DNA from: Bacteroidales bacterium
GTDB taxonomy: Bacteria; Bacteroidota; Bacteroidia; Bacteroidales; JALTDM01
Direction of reading: 5' to 3'
Length of the DNA stretch: 19,766 nucleotides
NCBI GenBank assembly: GCA_027074135.1
Contig: JALTDM010000230.1
Location: 1-19,766 of the forward strand
The notes beneath the pieces were generated by a model. That model saw only the letters and a list, made by a program, of their open reading frames with translations. It searched no databases and had not been told where the DNA came from. Both the position numbers and the translations under genes were made by a program. Shown here piece by piece: positions 6,855-14,208 of this stretch. Within the stretch, counting starts at the first letter, position 1, and every line of letters starts with the position of its first letter.

Positions 6855-7682
6855 ATGTACATCAATTGCAAAGGAAAGCTTTTAGACCTGAATACGCCTA
6901 AAATAATGGGGATACTCAATGTTACACCCGATTCATTTTTTGACGGAGGTAGATATACCGACCAAGAAAAGATTTACAACCGCATAAAAAAACTTTTTGA
7001 CGAGGGAGCCGATATAGTGGACATTGGAGCATTCTCGTCAAGACCCGGTGCAGATCTCCCCGATGAAGAAACCGAATGGAACAGGCTTTTGCCTGCTTTG
7101 GAGTTGGTGAAAAACGAGTTTTCAGACAAATGCTTCTCACTTGATACATTCAGAAGCAAAATTGCTTATCGTGCAGTAGCCGATTACGGTGTAGGTATCA
7201 TCAATGATATTTCGGCAGGAAACCTCGACCCGCAAATGTTTGCTACAATAAAAGATTTGCAAGTGCCGTATGTAATTATGCATATGCAAGGCACTCCAGC
7301 AACAATGCAACAAAATCCGCAATACGATGATGTTACGCTTGATGTAATTAAATTCTTTTCAGAAAAACTTGCACGCTTACACGAGTTAGGAGTGAATGAT
7401 GTGATAGTTGATCCCGGTTTTGGTTTCGGTAAGACTTTGGAACAGAATTACGAGTTGCTCGCCAACTTGGATAAATTCAAAATACTTGAACACCCGTTGC
7501 TTGTCGGTGTGTCAAGGAAATCTATGATTTACAAGCTGTTAGACAGCACTCCGCAAGAAGCTCTGAATGGAACAACCGCAGTTCACACAATTGCACTGCT
7601 CAAAGGAGCAAATATCCTCCGTGTACACGACGTAAAAGAAGCAGTGGAAACTGTTAAAATTGTGGAGATGTTGAAAAAATAA
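6855..7682 (+). CDS. folP: Dihydropteroate synthase
   Basis: A 275-residue cytoplasmic enzyme of folate synthesis that condenses 4-aminobenzoate with hydroxymethyl-dihydropterin diphosphate. The TIM-barrel signatures are complete: MGILNVTPDSFFDGG at 18-32, DIGAFSSRPGA at 56-66, SLDTFRSKIA, GIINDISAG, VIMHMQGTP, VDPGFGFGKT, LVGVSRKS and the closing ILRVHDV. These include the pterin- and sulfonamide-site residues. Length is normal for the family. It has its own candidate -7 element 16 bp upstream. Its stop lies only 2 bp from the stop of the convergent tatD, so no terminator separates them. It has no obvious functional link to the B12 genes before it, beyond folate and cobalamin both serving one-carbon metabolism. 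Confidence 0.96.
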   Translation: MYINCKGKLLDLNTPKIMGILNVTPDSFFDGGRYTDQEKIYNRIKKLFDEGADIVDIGAFSSRPGADLPDEETEWNRLLPALELVKNEFSDKCFSLDTFRSKIAYRAVADYGVGIINDISAGNLDPQMFATIKDLQVPYVIMHMQGTPATMQQNPQYDDVTLDVIKFFSEKLARLHELGVNDVIVDPGFGFGKTLEQNYELLANLDKFKILEHPLLVGVSRKSMIYKLLDSTPQEALNGTTAVHTIALLKGANILRVHDVKEAVETVKIVEMLKK

Positions 7683-7684
7683 CC

Positions 7685-8458
7685 TCACCTCCCAAACACT
7701 TCTACCGAGTTTTGAGTGGTGACCGAGGCAATTTTAACAATTGGTTGTTTGGTTACTTCCGCAAGTTTTTTTCCGATTATTGGAATGTATGAGCTTTCAT
7801 TACGCTTGCCTCTATAAGGTGTTGGCGTAAGATAAGGAGAATCCGTTTCCAGCACTATTCTGTCTAGAGGTAATTTTGCCACGGTTTCAGGCAATTTGGA
7901 ATTTTTAAAAGTAAGCACTCCGCCTATTCCCAGATAAAAGCCGAGGTCAAGAATTTTTTTTGCTTCTTCGTATGAGCCTGTAAAACAATGAAAAATCCCC
8001 GTAAGACCAGGTTTATAAACGGATTCCAACACATCAAAAGTTAAATCAAAGGAGTTTCGGGTATGAATGACTATGGGTAATTTTTTTTCTATGGCAAATT
8101 CCGTTTGAATGGCAAAAACTTCTTTTTGTTCCTTTTCAAACTTTTTATTTTCAGGCCAATATAAGTCGATACCAATTTCACCAATAGCTACAAATTCAGC
8201 CTTATCAAAATCATCAAACACAAAAGACACAGCTTCCTTCCAATCCTCCCTTACCGACCCCGGATGTAATCCTATAATCGGATAAGCATAATCTTTGTAT
8301 TCAGATGTAAAATCCAAAAGTGGTTTTAGAGACTCTTTGTCGATATTAGGCACAAAGAGGCGGGAAACTCCCGCCTCTGTAGCTCTTTGTACCACATCTT
8401 TTCTGTCCTCGTCAAATTCCGGCAAAAACAAGTGTGTATGTGTATCTGTCCAAATCAT
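7685..8458 (-). CDS. tatD: TatD-family metal-dependent hydrolase (DNase)
   Basis: A 257-residue TIM-barrel amidohydrolase of the TatD/YcfH type, cytoplasmic, linked in other bacteria to 3'-5' exonuclease activity and DNA repair. The metal ligands are all visible: DTHTHLF (H6 and H8), E in AIGEIGIDLYW, H in VIHTRNSFD, H in IFHCFTGSYEEA and D in VLETDSPYLTPTPYRGKRN. The ATG overlaps the queA stop by 4 nt (ATGA), making it the last gene of the ftsX-to-tatD operon. Its stop is 2 bp from that of the convergent folP. The true substrate (DNA, D-aminoacyl ester or other) cannot be determined from sequence. Confidence 0.93.
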   Translation of the reverse strand: MIWTDTHTHLFLPEFDEDRKDVVQRATEAGVSRLFVPNIDKESLKPLLDFTSEYKDYAYPIIGLHPGSVREDWKEAVSFVFDDFDKAEFVAIGEIGIDLYWPENKKFEKEQKEVFAIQTEFAIEKKLPIVIHTRNSFDLTFDVLESVYKPGLTGIFHCFTGSYEEAKKILDLGFYLGIGGVLTFKNSKLPETVAKLPLDRIVLETDSPYLTPTPYRGKRNESSYIPIIGKKLAEVTKQPIVKIASVTTQNSVEVFGR

Positions 8459-9606
8459 TTTTTCTTTCTGCTTCTGCTTGTTTTTGTAGATACCTTGCTT
8501 GATTTTGACAATTCTTCTGCCGCATCTCTGGTTTTATCTCTTTTCGGCATTTCATTCAATATAAGCATTGCATCGCCATAAATTCCGAATTTATATTTTT
8601 CCTTAATTGCCTCTTCGTAAGCATACATAAGTAATTCATAACCTGCAAAAGAAGAAACATTTATCAACATCATAGAATAAGGGAAATGGAAATTTGTAAT
8701 AAGTCCGGTCGGTATTTTTGGTTCATACGGAGGTTTGATGAATATTGTAGTCCATCCTTCAACAGGGTTTATACGATGAGTAGTTGTAACAGATGTTTCT
8801 AAAGCTCTTAATACTGTTGTTCCTACTGCAACTACTTGGTGACCGTTGTCCAAAGTTCTGTTTACCAAGTTAGCTGTTTCTTCGGGAATCACCACTTCTT
8901 CTGCATCAACTTTATGTTTTGCCAAATCTTCCACTTGTATTTCTCTAAAGTTTCCAACGCCAACGTGTAAAGTTACATATGCCTTAAAAATATCTTTAAT
9001 TTCAAAACGTTTCAATAATTCACGAGTAAAGTGCATACCTGCAGTTGGTGCTGCTACCGAACCGACTTTTTTTGCATAAATAGTTTGGTATCTTTCCAAA
9101 TCTTCTTCATCTATCTCCCTATCAATGTAACCTTTGGGTATAGGTGCCTCGCCCAATTCATATAGTTTTTTCTTGAATTCTTCGTAAGTACCATCATAAT
9201 AGAACCTTAAGGTTCTTCCACGTGATGTAGTATTGTCAATTACTTCAGCAACAAGTTCATTATTTTCACCAAAAAAGAGTTTGTTACCTATCCTTATTTT
9301 CCTTGCAGGGTCAACAAGCGTATCCCACATTTTTGTTTCCGGATCCAATTCCCTCAACAAAAAAACTTCAACCTTTGCACCTGTTTTTTCTTTCAATCCG
9401 AATAAACGAGCAGGAAAAACTCTTGTGTCATTAAAAACAAACAGGTCGTAAGGATTAAAATAATCAATAATGTTTTTGAAAATAGTGTGTTCTATTTTTC
9501 CCGTTTTTTTGTCAACAATCATTAACCTTGCTTCATCTCTGTGAATAGACGGATACAAGGCAACAAGTTCTTTCGGTAATCTAAAACCGTATTGCGATAG
9601 TTTCAT
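8455..9606 (-). CDS. queA: S-adenosylmethionine:tRNA ribosyltransferase-isomerase
   Basis: A 383-residue enzyme that transfers and isomerises the ribosyl group of SAM to form epoxyqueuosine in the tRNA wobble position. Family motifs include YPSIHRDEARLMIVD, FVFNDTRVFPARL, AAPTAGMHFT, TLHVGVGNFREIQVED, AVGTTVLRALE, TNFHFPYSMML and GIYGDAMLIL near 337-347. The core ends near residue 352. The final 30 or so residues form a Ser/Lys/Arg-rich tail (AEELSKSSKVSTKTSRSRKKK region) beyond the usual length of about 340-355. It overlaps truB upstream and tatD downstream by 4 nt each, so translation is coupled. Pairing with truB groups two tRNA-modification genes. Confidence 0.96.
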   Translation of the reverse strand: MKLSQYGFRLPKELVALYPSIHRDEARLMIVDKKTGKIEHTIFKNIIDYFNPYDLFVFNDTRVFPARLFGLKEKTGAKVEVFLLRELDPETKMWDTLVDPARKIRIGNKLFFGENNELVAEVIDNTTSRGRTLRFYYDGTYEEFKKKLYELGEAPIPKGYIDREIDEEDLERYQTIYAKKVGSVAAPTAGMHFTRELLKRFEIKDIFKAYVTLHVGVGNFREIQVEDLAKHKVDAEEVVIPEETANLVNRTLDNGHQVVAVGTTVLRALETSVTTTHRINPVEGWTTIFIKPPYEPKIPTGLITNFHFPYSMMLINVSSFAGYELLMYAYEEAIKEKYKFGIYGDAMLILNEMPKRDKTRDAAEELSKSSKVSTKTSRSRKKK

Positions 9607-10346
9607 AATTTATATAGTTTTTGATTGTTCAAATTATTTAATTTTTTCTCAAAATCATTTATTGTTAAAGCGTTATCAATATCATAACCGTTTATTTTTA
9701 CCCTCTCAAGTCCAACAAGATATGCACACGAATCTAATTCCTTACCTATATCATAGGCAAGAGATCTCACATAAGTACCAGAGCTACACTCAATCAAAAG
9801 TTTTATGGTTGGCAAATTAAATGCCAAAATTTCAATCCGAAAAATTGTCACATTTCTCGGTTTAATTTCCTTTTCCCTACCCTTTCGTGCATATTCATAT
9901 GCTTTTTTCCCATTGATTTTTACTGCAGAATACATAGGGGGTAATTGTTCTATTTCCCCCATAAACTTTTCACTTATTACATTTTTTAATTTTTCTTCGG
10001 TAATATATGTATAATCACAAATTTTGTTTACTGCAGTTTCTCTATCATAAGAGGGAGTGGACTCACCTAATTTAATTTCAGCTATATAAGTTTTATAGTT
10101 CTTTAAAAAATCTTGCAATTTTTTAGTACTTTTACCTGTAGCAATAATCAACAAGCCAGTTGCAAGAGGATCTAATGTGCCAGCATGACCAACCTTTATT
10201 TTTTTCCGTCCAAGAGCACGCGAAATCAAATGTCTTATTTTATTAACAACATCAAATGATGTCCACTCTAAATCTTTATTTATCAATATTATTTCACCTT
10301 CTACAAATTCTTTTAATGATGTGGCAAAGTTATTTTTATCTATCAT
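9603..10346 (-). CDS. truB: tRNA pseudouridine-55 synthase
   Basis: A 247-residue enzyme converting U55 of the tRNA T-loop to pseudouridine. The catalytic motif GHAGTLDPLATGLL is at 53-66, with the nucleophile D59. Other family blocks are INKDLEWTSFDVVNKIR, PPMYSAVKINGKKAYEYARKG and CSSGTYVRSLAYDIG. The usual C-terminal PUA domain is short or lacking, as in many Bacteroidota enzymes. It lies 6 bp after uppP and overlaps queA by 4 nt. Confidence 0.95.
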   Translation of the reverse strand: MIDKNNFATSLKEFVEGEIILINKDLEWTSFDVVNKIRHLISRALGRKKIKVGHAGTLDPLATGLLIIATGKSTKKLQDFLKNYKTYIAEIKLGESTPSYDRETAVNKICDYTYITEEKLKNVISEKFMGEIEQLPPMYSAVKINGKKAYEYARKGREKEIKPRNVTIFRIEILAFNLPTIKLLIECSSGTYVRSLAYDIGKELDSCAYLVGLERVKINGYDIDNALTINDFEKKLNNLNNQKLYKL

Positions 10347-10352
10347 AAAGTA

Positions 10353-11141
10353 TTAAGCAATAATTATTGCCAATAAACCTACAATTAAAGTATAAATGGC
10401 AAAATAAATCAATTTACTATTCTTGACAATTTTTATCATCCATTTGCAAGCCAGGACTCCAAATATAAAGGCAGCTAAAAATCCTGCTACTAACGGTCCC
10501 AAGCCAACACTTGAAGAAGTAAGTTCTGTTCCCTTCATCAAATCTAAAAAGTTTTCTCCCAAAACAGGAACTACAACCATCAAAAAAGAAAATTTCGTAA
10601 TTTTTTCTTTATCAACACCCAACAAAAGTCCTGTAGCAATGGTAGAACCCGAACGTGAAATTCCGGGTAAAACGGCAATTGCTTGTGCTATACCAATAAT
10701 AAAGACTTTCCAATATGAAACTTCCCCAGTTTTTTTAGGTTTGTAAAAATATGTGAGGGCCAAAAGAAACGAAGTTATAAGAAGCATATAACCGACAAAA
10801 GCTACATTGCCGGAACCAAAATAACTTTCAACATAATCTTTAAAGAATAACCCAACAATGCCTACCGGAATCATAGAAACGATAATCTTTGCAGTATAAT
10901 CTGTTTCTTCATTCCATTTAAATTTAAAAACACCTTTTGTCAAATCAACAATATCTTTCCAAAACACCACAAGAATACTTAGTACAGTAGCACCATGTAC
11001 AACAATCGTGAAAATAAGTGTACTATCAGAATTTATTCCTAACAAAGCTTTCCCCAATTCAATATGCCCGCTGCTGCTTACAGGCAAGAATTCCGTAAGC
11101 CCTTGCAAAATACCAAGGACAATAGCCTGGATTACACTCAC
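10353..11141 (-). CDS. uppP: Undecaprenyl-diphosphatase
   Basis: A 262-residue polytopic inner-membrane protein (BacA/UppP) that dephosphorylates undecaprenyl diphosphate to recycle the lipid carrier of peptidoglycan and other envelope polymers; overexpression gives bacitracin resistance in other bacteria. Both signatures are present: QGLTEFLPVSSSGH at 13-26 and PGISRSGST at 159-167, with the Glu, Ser and Arg residues of the active site. Roughly seven hydrophobic segments are seen. It starts 2 bp after the DUF3098 gene and ends 6 bp before truB. Confidence 0.96.
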   Translation of the reverse strand: MSVIQAIVLGILQGLTEFLPVSSSGHIELGKALLGINSDSTLIFTIVVHGATVLSILVVFWKDIVDLTKGVFKFKWNEETDYTAKIIVSMIPVGIVGLFFKDYVESYFGSGNVAFVGYMLLITSFLLALTYFYKPKKTGEVSYWKVFIIGIAQAIAVLPGISRSGSTIATGLLLGVDKEKITKFSFLMVVVPVLGENFLDLMKGTELTSSSVGLGPLVAGFLAAFIFGVLACKWMIKIVKNSKLIYFAIYTLIVGLLAIIIA

Positions 11142-11143
11142 TC

Positions 11144-11404
11144 TTAGTTATTGTTTTTAGATTTTTTTAATATAGCATAAATAATAAACAAATATCCGAA
11201 CAAAATAACCAAAGGGGCTATAATTATTCTTCTTGCATCAAAAATATCATAATTGAATACATTGGGATTCTTGCTACCACCACCAGCTACCAAAAAAAAT
11301 CCGATAATTACAATCAATACCCCAATACCAATAAATGTTAAATTCTTTTGCGGTAACGGAAACATTCCGTCATCCTGCAATTCATTATTTTTCTTTTTAT
11401 CCAT
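11144..11404 (-). CDS. DUF3098 small membrane protein
   Basis: An 86-residue protein with a charged N-terminus, then two membrane segments (LTFIGIGVLIVIIGFFLVAG at about 29-48 and IIIAPLVILFGYLFIIYAIL at about 60-79) and a Lys/Asn tail. Size and the order N-polar, TM, short loop with NPNVFNYDIFDARR, TM match the Bacteroidota DUF3098 family, regularly found between ftsX and uppP. Its ATG overlaps the ftsX stop by 8 nt, so it is probably made together with FtsX. The function is unknown; a role with FtsX or UppP in the envelope is only a guess from position. Confidence 0.85.
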   Translation of the reverse strand: MDKKKNNELQDDGMFPLPQKNLTFIGIGVLIVIIGFFLVAGGGSKNPNVFNYDIFDARRIIIAPLVILFGYLFIIYAILKKSKNNN

Positions 11405-12269
11405 AATACAATCTGTCTAATTTAGATTTTAATTGTCTGTTCAATGCAAAATAAGTCGAAACTGTAGTTATTACAATTCCGATTATAAATAAACTTATTA
11501 AAATTGTCATTATTGTATAAAAATCATAAAAAAATGTTATTTGTGGAAATTCTTTTTTTAAATAGAAAACCGATATCAATATCATCAATCCGGCAAATGA
11601 CGCACTTACAAAACCTTGTATCAAAGCAGAAATTAAGAATGGCTTACGAATGAATCTTCTAGTAGCACCTATGAGTTGCATTGTATATATGATAAAGCGT
11701 TTTGAATAAACAGATAATCTTATGGTATTATTTATCAAAGCTAAAGAAATCAAAAACATTAAAGCGGTGAATATGAGTAAAATAATATTAATAGATTTGA
11801 TATTTTCATTAAGTAAATGTACAAGATTTTTTTGATAATAAATCTCTTTTATTTGAGGATATTTTGTCAATTCTTTTTCAATATTTGCTATGCTGTCATT
11901 GTTTGCATATTGTGCATAAAGATTTGCCTTTATTGATGACAGCAATGGATTATATCCCAGAAATTTTACAAAGTCTTCCCCCAGTTCTTTTTTAAGTTCC
12001 TTTGCTGCTTTTTCTTTGGATACAAAACTTGTAGATTTTACATAAGGAGAAGCATCTAATTTTTTTTGAATATAAATAATATCAGCTTCTTTAACATTAT
12101 CTTTGAGAATAATTGATATACTTATGTTTTCTTTTACGTAATCTGATATTTTTTTTGCATTAATTGTAAGAAGGCCTACAATCCCTAATAAAAACAATAC
12201 AAAAGTAATACTTATAACAGTTGTTATATATGAATAGGTAAGCCTTAATGAAGTTGTTTTATCCGGCAT
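11397..12269 (-). CDS. ftsX: Cell-division permease-like protein FtsX
   Basis: A 290-residue inner-membrane protein of the FtsX branch of the MacB/FtsX permease fold. There is one N-terminal membrane helix (about 13-36), a periplasmic domain (about 40-155, starting KKISDYVKENISISIIL as in typical FtsX), and three further helices near 158-178, 208-228 and 255-277. The cytoplasmic segment with MQLIGATRRFIRKPF is the conserved family block. With FtsE, FtsX regulates septal peptidoglycan hydrolases. ftsE is not adjacent, which is usual in Bacteroidota. It is the first gene of the operon running to tatD and has a TATATTTG element upstream. Confidence 0.93.
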   Translation of the reverse strand: MPDKTTSLRLTYSYITTVISITFVLFLLGIVGLLTINAKKISDYVKENISISIILKDNVKEADIIYIQKKLDASPYVKSTSFVSKEKAAKELKKELGEDFVKFLGYNPLLSSIKANLYAQYANNDSIANIEKELTKYPQIKEIYYQKNLVHLLNENIKSINIILLIFTALMFLISLALINNTIRLSVYSKRFIIYTMQLIGATRRFIRKPFLISALIQGFVSASFAGLMILISVFYLKKEFPQITFFYDFYTIMTILISLFIIGIVITTVSTYFALNRQLKSKLDRLYYG

Positions 12270-12286
12270 ATTCCAAATTTAATTCG

Positions 12287-12294
12287 CAAATATA
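12287..12294 (-). promoter_or_regulatory. Probable -7 promoter element for the ftsX operon
   Basis: Reads TATATTTG on the minus strand, a perfect TAnnTTTG match 17 bp upstream of the ftsX ATG. It lies just beyond the T-tract of the preceding unit's terminator, where a new promoter would be expected. Confidence 0.6.
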
Positions 12295-12319
12295 CTTATT
12301 TTTTCTTTTTAATTAGTTA

Positions 12320-12369
12320 TAGAAAAATAAAAAGACACCTATCCGTAATAATTTACGAATAGATGTCTT
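12320..12369 (-). terminator. Rho-independent terminator of the SQR/small-protein unit
   Basis: On the minus strand, arms at 12353-12369 and 12332-12348 form a 17-bp stem with two C-A mismatches and loop TAAT. It is followed at once by a T-rich run (TTTTTATTTTTC, 12320-12331). It starts 21 nt after the stop of the 57-codon ORF, so the transcript of the oxidoreductase ends after the small gene. Confidence 0.85.
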
Positions 12370-12390
12370 AAATAATATCTACATGAGAAA

Positions 12391-12564
12391 TTAATCGTTA
12401 ATCGATGCCGTTTTCTTAAATTTCAACGATAAAATTATAAACCTGAAAAACTGGATTATAAGACATCTTCTTTTCCATTGTTCAAATCGGGTCGGATACA
12501 TTCCAAAATTCCAATCGTTATATGCTCTTTCCGACCATGGTATTTTCACTTTTCTTTTATTCAT
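12391..12564 (-). CDS. Small Trp/Arg-rich protein downstream of SQR (57 aa)
   Basis: A complete 57-codon ORF, ATG at 12564 and TAA at 12391. The N-terminal half is basic and aromatic (MNKRKVKIPWSERAYNDW, then NFGMYPTRFEQWKRR). The C-terminal half has an amphipathic, strongly hydrophobic stretch (CLIIQFFRFIILSLKF) and a polar end. It begins 28 bp after the sulfide:quinone oxidoreductase stop and ends 21 bp before a strong terminator, so it fills the space between the enzyme and the end of its transcript. That arrangement, and a composition unlike random AT-rich sequence (three Trp, many Arg), argue that it is a real gene. I do not recognise the family. A membrane-surface partner or regulator of the oxidoreductase is a reasonable guess. 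Confidence 0.65.
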   Translation of the reverse strand: MNKRKVKIPWSERAYNDWNFGMYPTRFEQWKRRCLIIQFFRFIILSLKFKKTASIND

Positions 12565-12592
12565 AATATTATTTTTTGTGGTTAAAAATAAA

Positions 12593-14065
12593 TTAATCTG
12601 GAATCATCCACCAAAATGGTTTAGCTTTTGCCTTCCATAAAAACACATAGTGCATAAGCCACTTAAACCAGTGTCCTGCTGTACCTACTTCTCCTATTGT
12701 ATATCTCACATCGCGTCCAAAATCTGGATACTTTTTAAAATCAGGTATTGTAGGGAAAACAGACATACTTCCAGCAACTCCTCTTAAGCCATATCCTATA
12801 GAAACAACACATACACTAGCAATTTCAGCCATTGATGCTTTATGTTTAAATGTAGGATTTCCTGTTTTTATCCATTCTGCTAAATTTAAAGCTGTTGCGT
12901 GTGCCATAACTGCACTAGGCATACCTGTTCTTGGTGGTGCAGGAGTAAGAGGCCTTCCGCCAGGAGTGGTATGAGGTTTTGAAATAGAATGTGGTGGAGC
13001 AAATGCAATACCTACCGCAAAAATATTCGGATAGGTAGGATTTTGTAATTTTTTTGGCCAATCTTCGCCTGACCATTCATGATATGGTTTTTTGGCACTT
13101 TCGTAATTGGCATCAACTATCATTAATTTATTCGGCTTAAATAATTTATCGGTATAATTTTCACCATTCGGTCCTACACCGGTAATACCAACTCCGCTAA
13201 ACGGCGGTATCAACATTGCAAAATCATAATCCATTGTAAGTGCTTCACCTTGATATGTTTCATAATAAATTTTTCCGGACTCAACTTTATAAACCGAACT
13301 TTGTGTGTACCATTTTACGCCATATTCATAAAATAAAGAACTCACAATATTTCGCGTATGTGCTATATAGCCAGAATTTTTCACATAAGCCCCACCCATT
13401 CCTAAATCACCTATAAACATTTCATTGGTAATATAACGAATATCTGCCATATCTTCCAAACCTTGTTTCTTTATCAAGGAAGCAACATTTAAAGTATATT
13501 CAAGAGCTGCACCTTGACAGGTAGCACCGCCGTGTCCTAAACCGATAACAATTTTTTGGCGTTGACCTTTTTTCATTTTTTCAATAACCTTTGACAATTC
13601 TTCATAGGCATGAGTAGCGTGACCATAAGTACAAATTGACACAGTATTTCCGGCATCAGGCCCAAGACCGGGAACAGCCTCAAAATTTAGTTTCGGTCCT
13701 GTTGCATTTACAAGAAAGTCATAATAAATCTTAGTATTTTGACCAGATTTTTCACCTGCTACATATTCAGCTGTTACATATGGATTATTTTCTCCTGTAT
13801 CTCCTTCCGGATGTATAGAAATTACTTTTGCTTGATGAAAATCTATACCTAATTTATCATAAACAGGTTTTAATGGGAAATATACTTGTTTTGCCTTCAT
13901 ATGTCCGGTACCGATCCAAATATTGGATGGTACCCATTGATAATTACCATTAGGTGAAATAACAATAATTTCTGCTTTCCTTTTCAATTTGCGAATCAGG
14001 TTTAAGGAAACAGTATGACCTGAAATTCCGGCTCCAATAATTATAATTTTAGGTTTTCCATTCAT
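12593..14065 (-). CDS. sqr: Sulfide:quinone oxidoreductase-like flavoprotein
   Basis: A 490-residue FAD protein of the SQR/flavocytochrome c sulfide dehydrogenase group. The N-terminal dinucleotide-binding motif is IIIIGAGISGHTVSLNL (7-23) and a second Gly-rich block is IVIGLGHGG (172-180). All three redox cysteines expected of an SQR are present: C145 (SICTYGHA), C183 (GGATCQGAALEY) and C419 (IASVCVVSIGYG). The FAD-proximal Asn-Ala-Thr-Gly (120-123) is also typical. The C-terminus (WFKWLMHYVFLWKAKAKPFWWM) is aromatic and amphipathic, consistent with peripheral membrane docking near quinone. It should oxidise sulfide to polysulfide or sulfur and reduce quinone, for energy or detoxification. 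The length and the GLGHGGATCQGA motif suggest a less studied SQR type rather than the classic one, but I cannot assign the type firmly. It has its own promoter and shares a terminator with the 57-residue ORF. Confidence 0.85.
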   Translation of the reverse strand: MNGKPKIIIIGAGISGHTVSLNLIRKLKRKAEIIVISPNGNYQWVPSNIWIGTGHMKAKQVYFPLKPVYDKLGIDFHQAKVISIHPEGDTGENNPYVTAEYVAGEKSGQNTKIYYDFLVNATGPKLNFEAVPGLGPDAGNTVSICTYGHATHAYEELSKVIEKMKKGQRQKIVIGLGHGGATCQGAALEYTLNVASLIKKQGLEDMADIRYITNEMFIGDLGMGGAYVKNSGYIAHTRNIVSSLFYEYGVKWYTQSSVYKVESGKIYYETYQGEALTMDYDFAMLIPPFSGVGITGVGPNGENYTDKLFKPNKLMIVDANYESAKKPYHEWSGEDWPKKLQNPTYPNIFAVGIAFAPPHSISKPHTTPGGRPLTPAPPRTGMPSAVMAHATALNLAEWIKTGNPTFKHKASMAEIASVCVVSIGYGLRGVAGSMSVFPTIPDFKKYPDFGRDVRYTIGEVGTAGHWFKWLMHYVFLWKAKAKPFWWMIPD

Positions 14066-14208
14066 ATAAAATTCATTTTTACAATCGTTTCAAATATAAT
14101 ATTATTTTTTAAAACTACAATGATGTAGAACATAAAATACCAAAAAATAGGGATGAAAAGGAATAAAAAAGGAGATAAAGCAAACTTATATAATTATAAA
14201 ACTGTTTA
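14066..14208. other. Intergenic region between PBP1A and the SQR unit
   Basis: This short AT-rich gap holds the SQR promoter (14091-14120). No strong hairpin for ending the upstream PBP1A transcript is seen, so some read-through into the SQR unit is possible. Confidence 0.4.
14091..14120 (-). promoter_or_regulatory. Promoter of the SQR unit
   Basis: On the minus strand TTG (14120-14118) and TATATTTG (14098-14091) are separated by 19 nt, a good match to the Bacteroidota -33/-7 promoter. The predicted start near 14085 gives a leader of about 20 nt before the ATG at 14065. Confidence 0.65.

Noticed and set aside
10423..10746. A 107-codon plus-strand ORF opposite uppP
   Set aside because: It is antisense to uppP, which has both signature motifs and a normal length; its Lys/Pro-rich product is a shadow.
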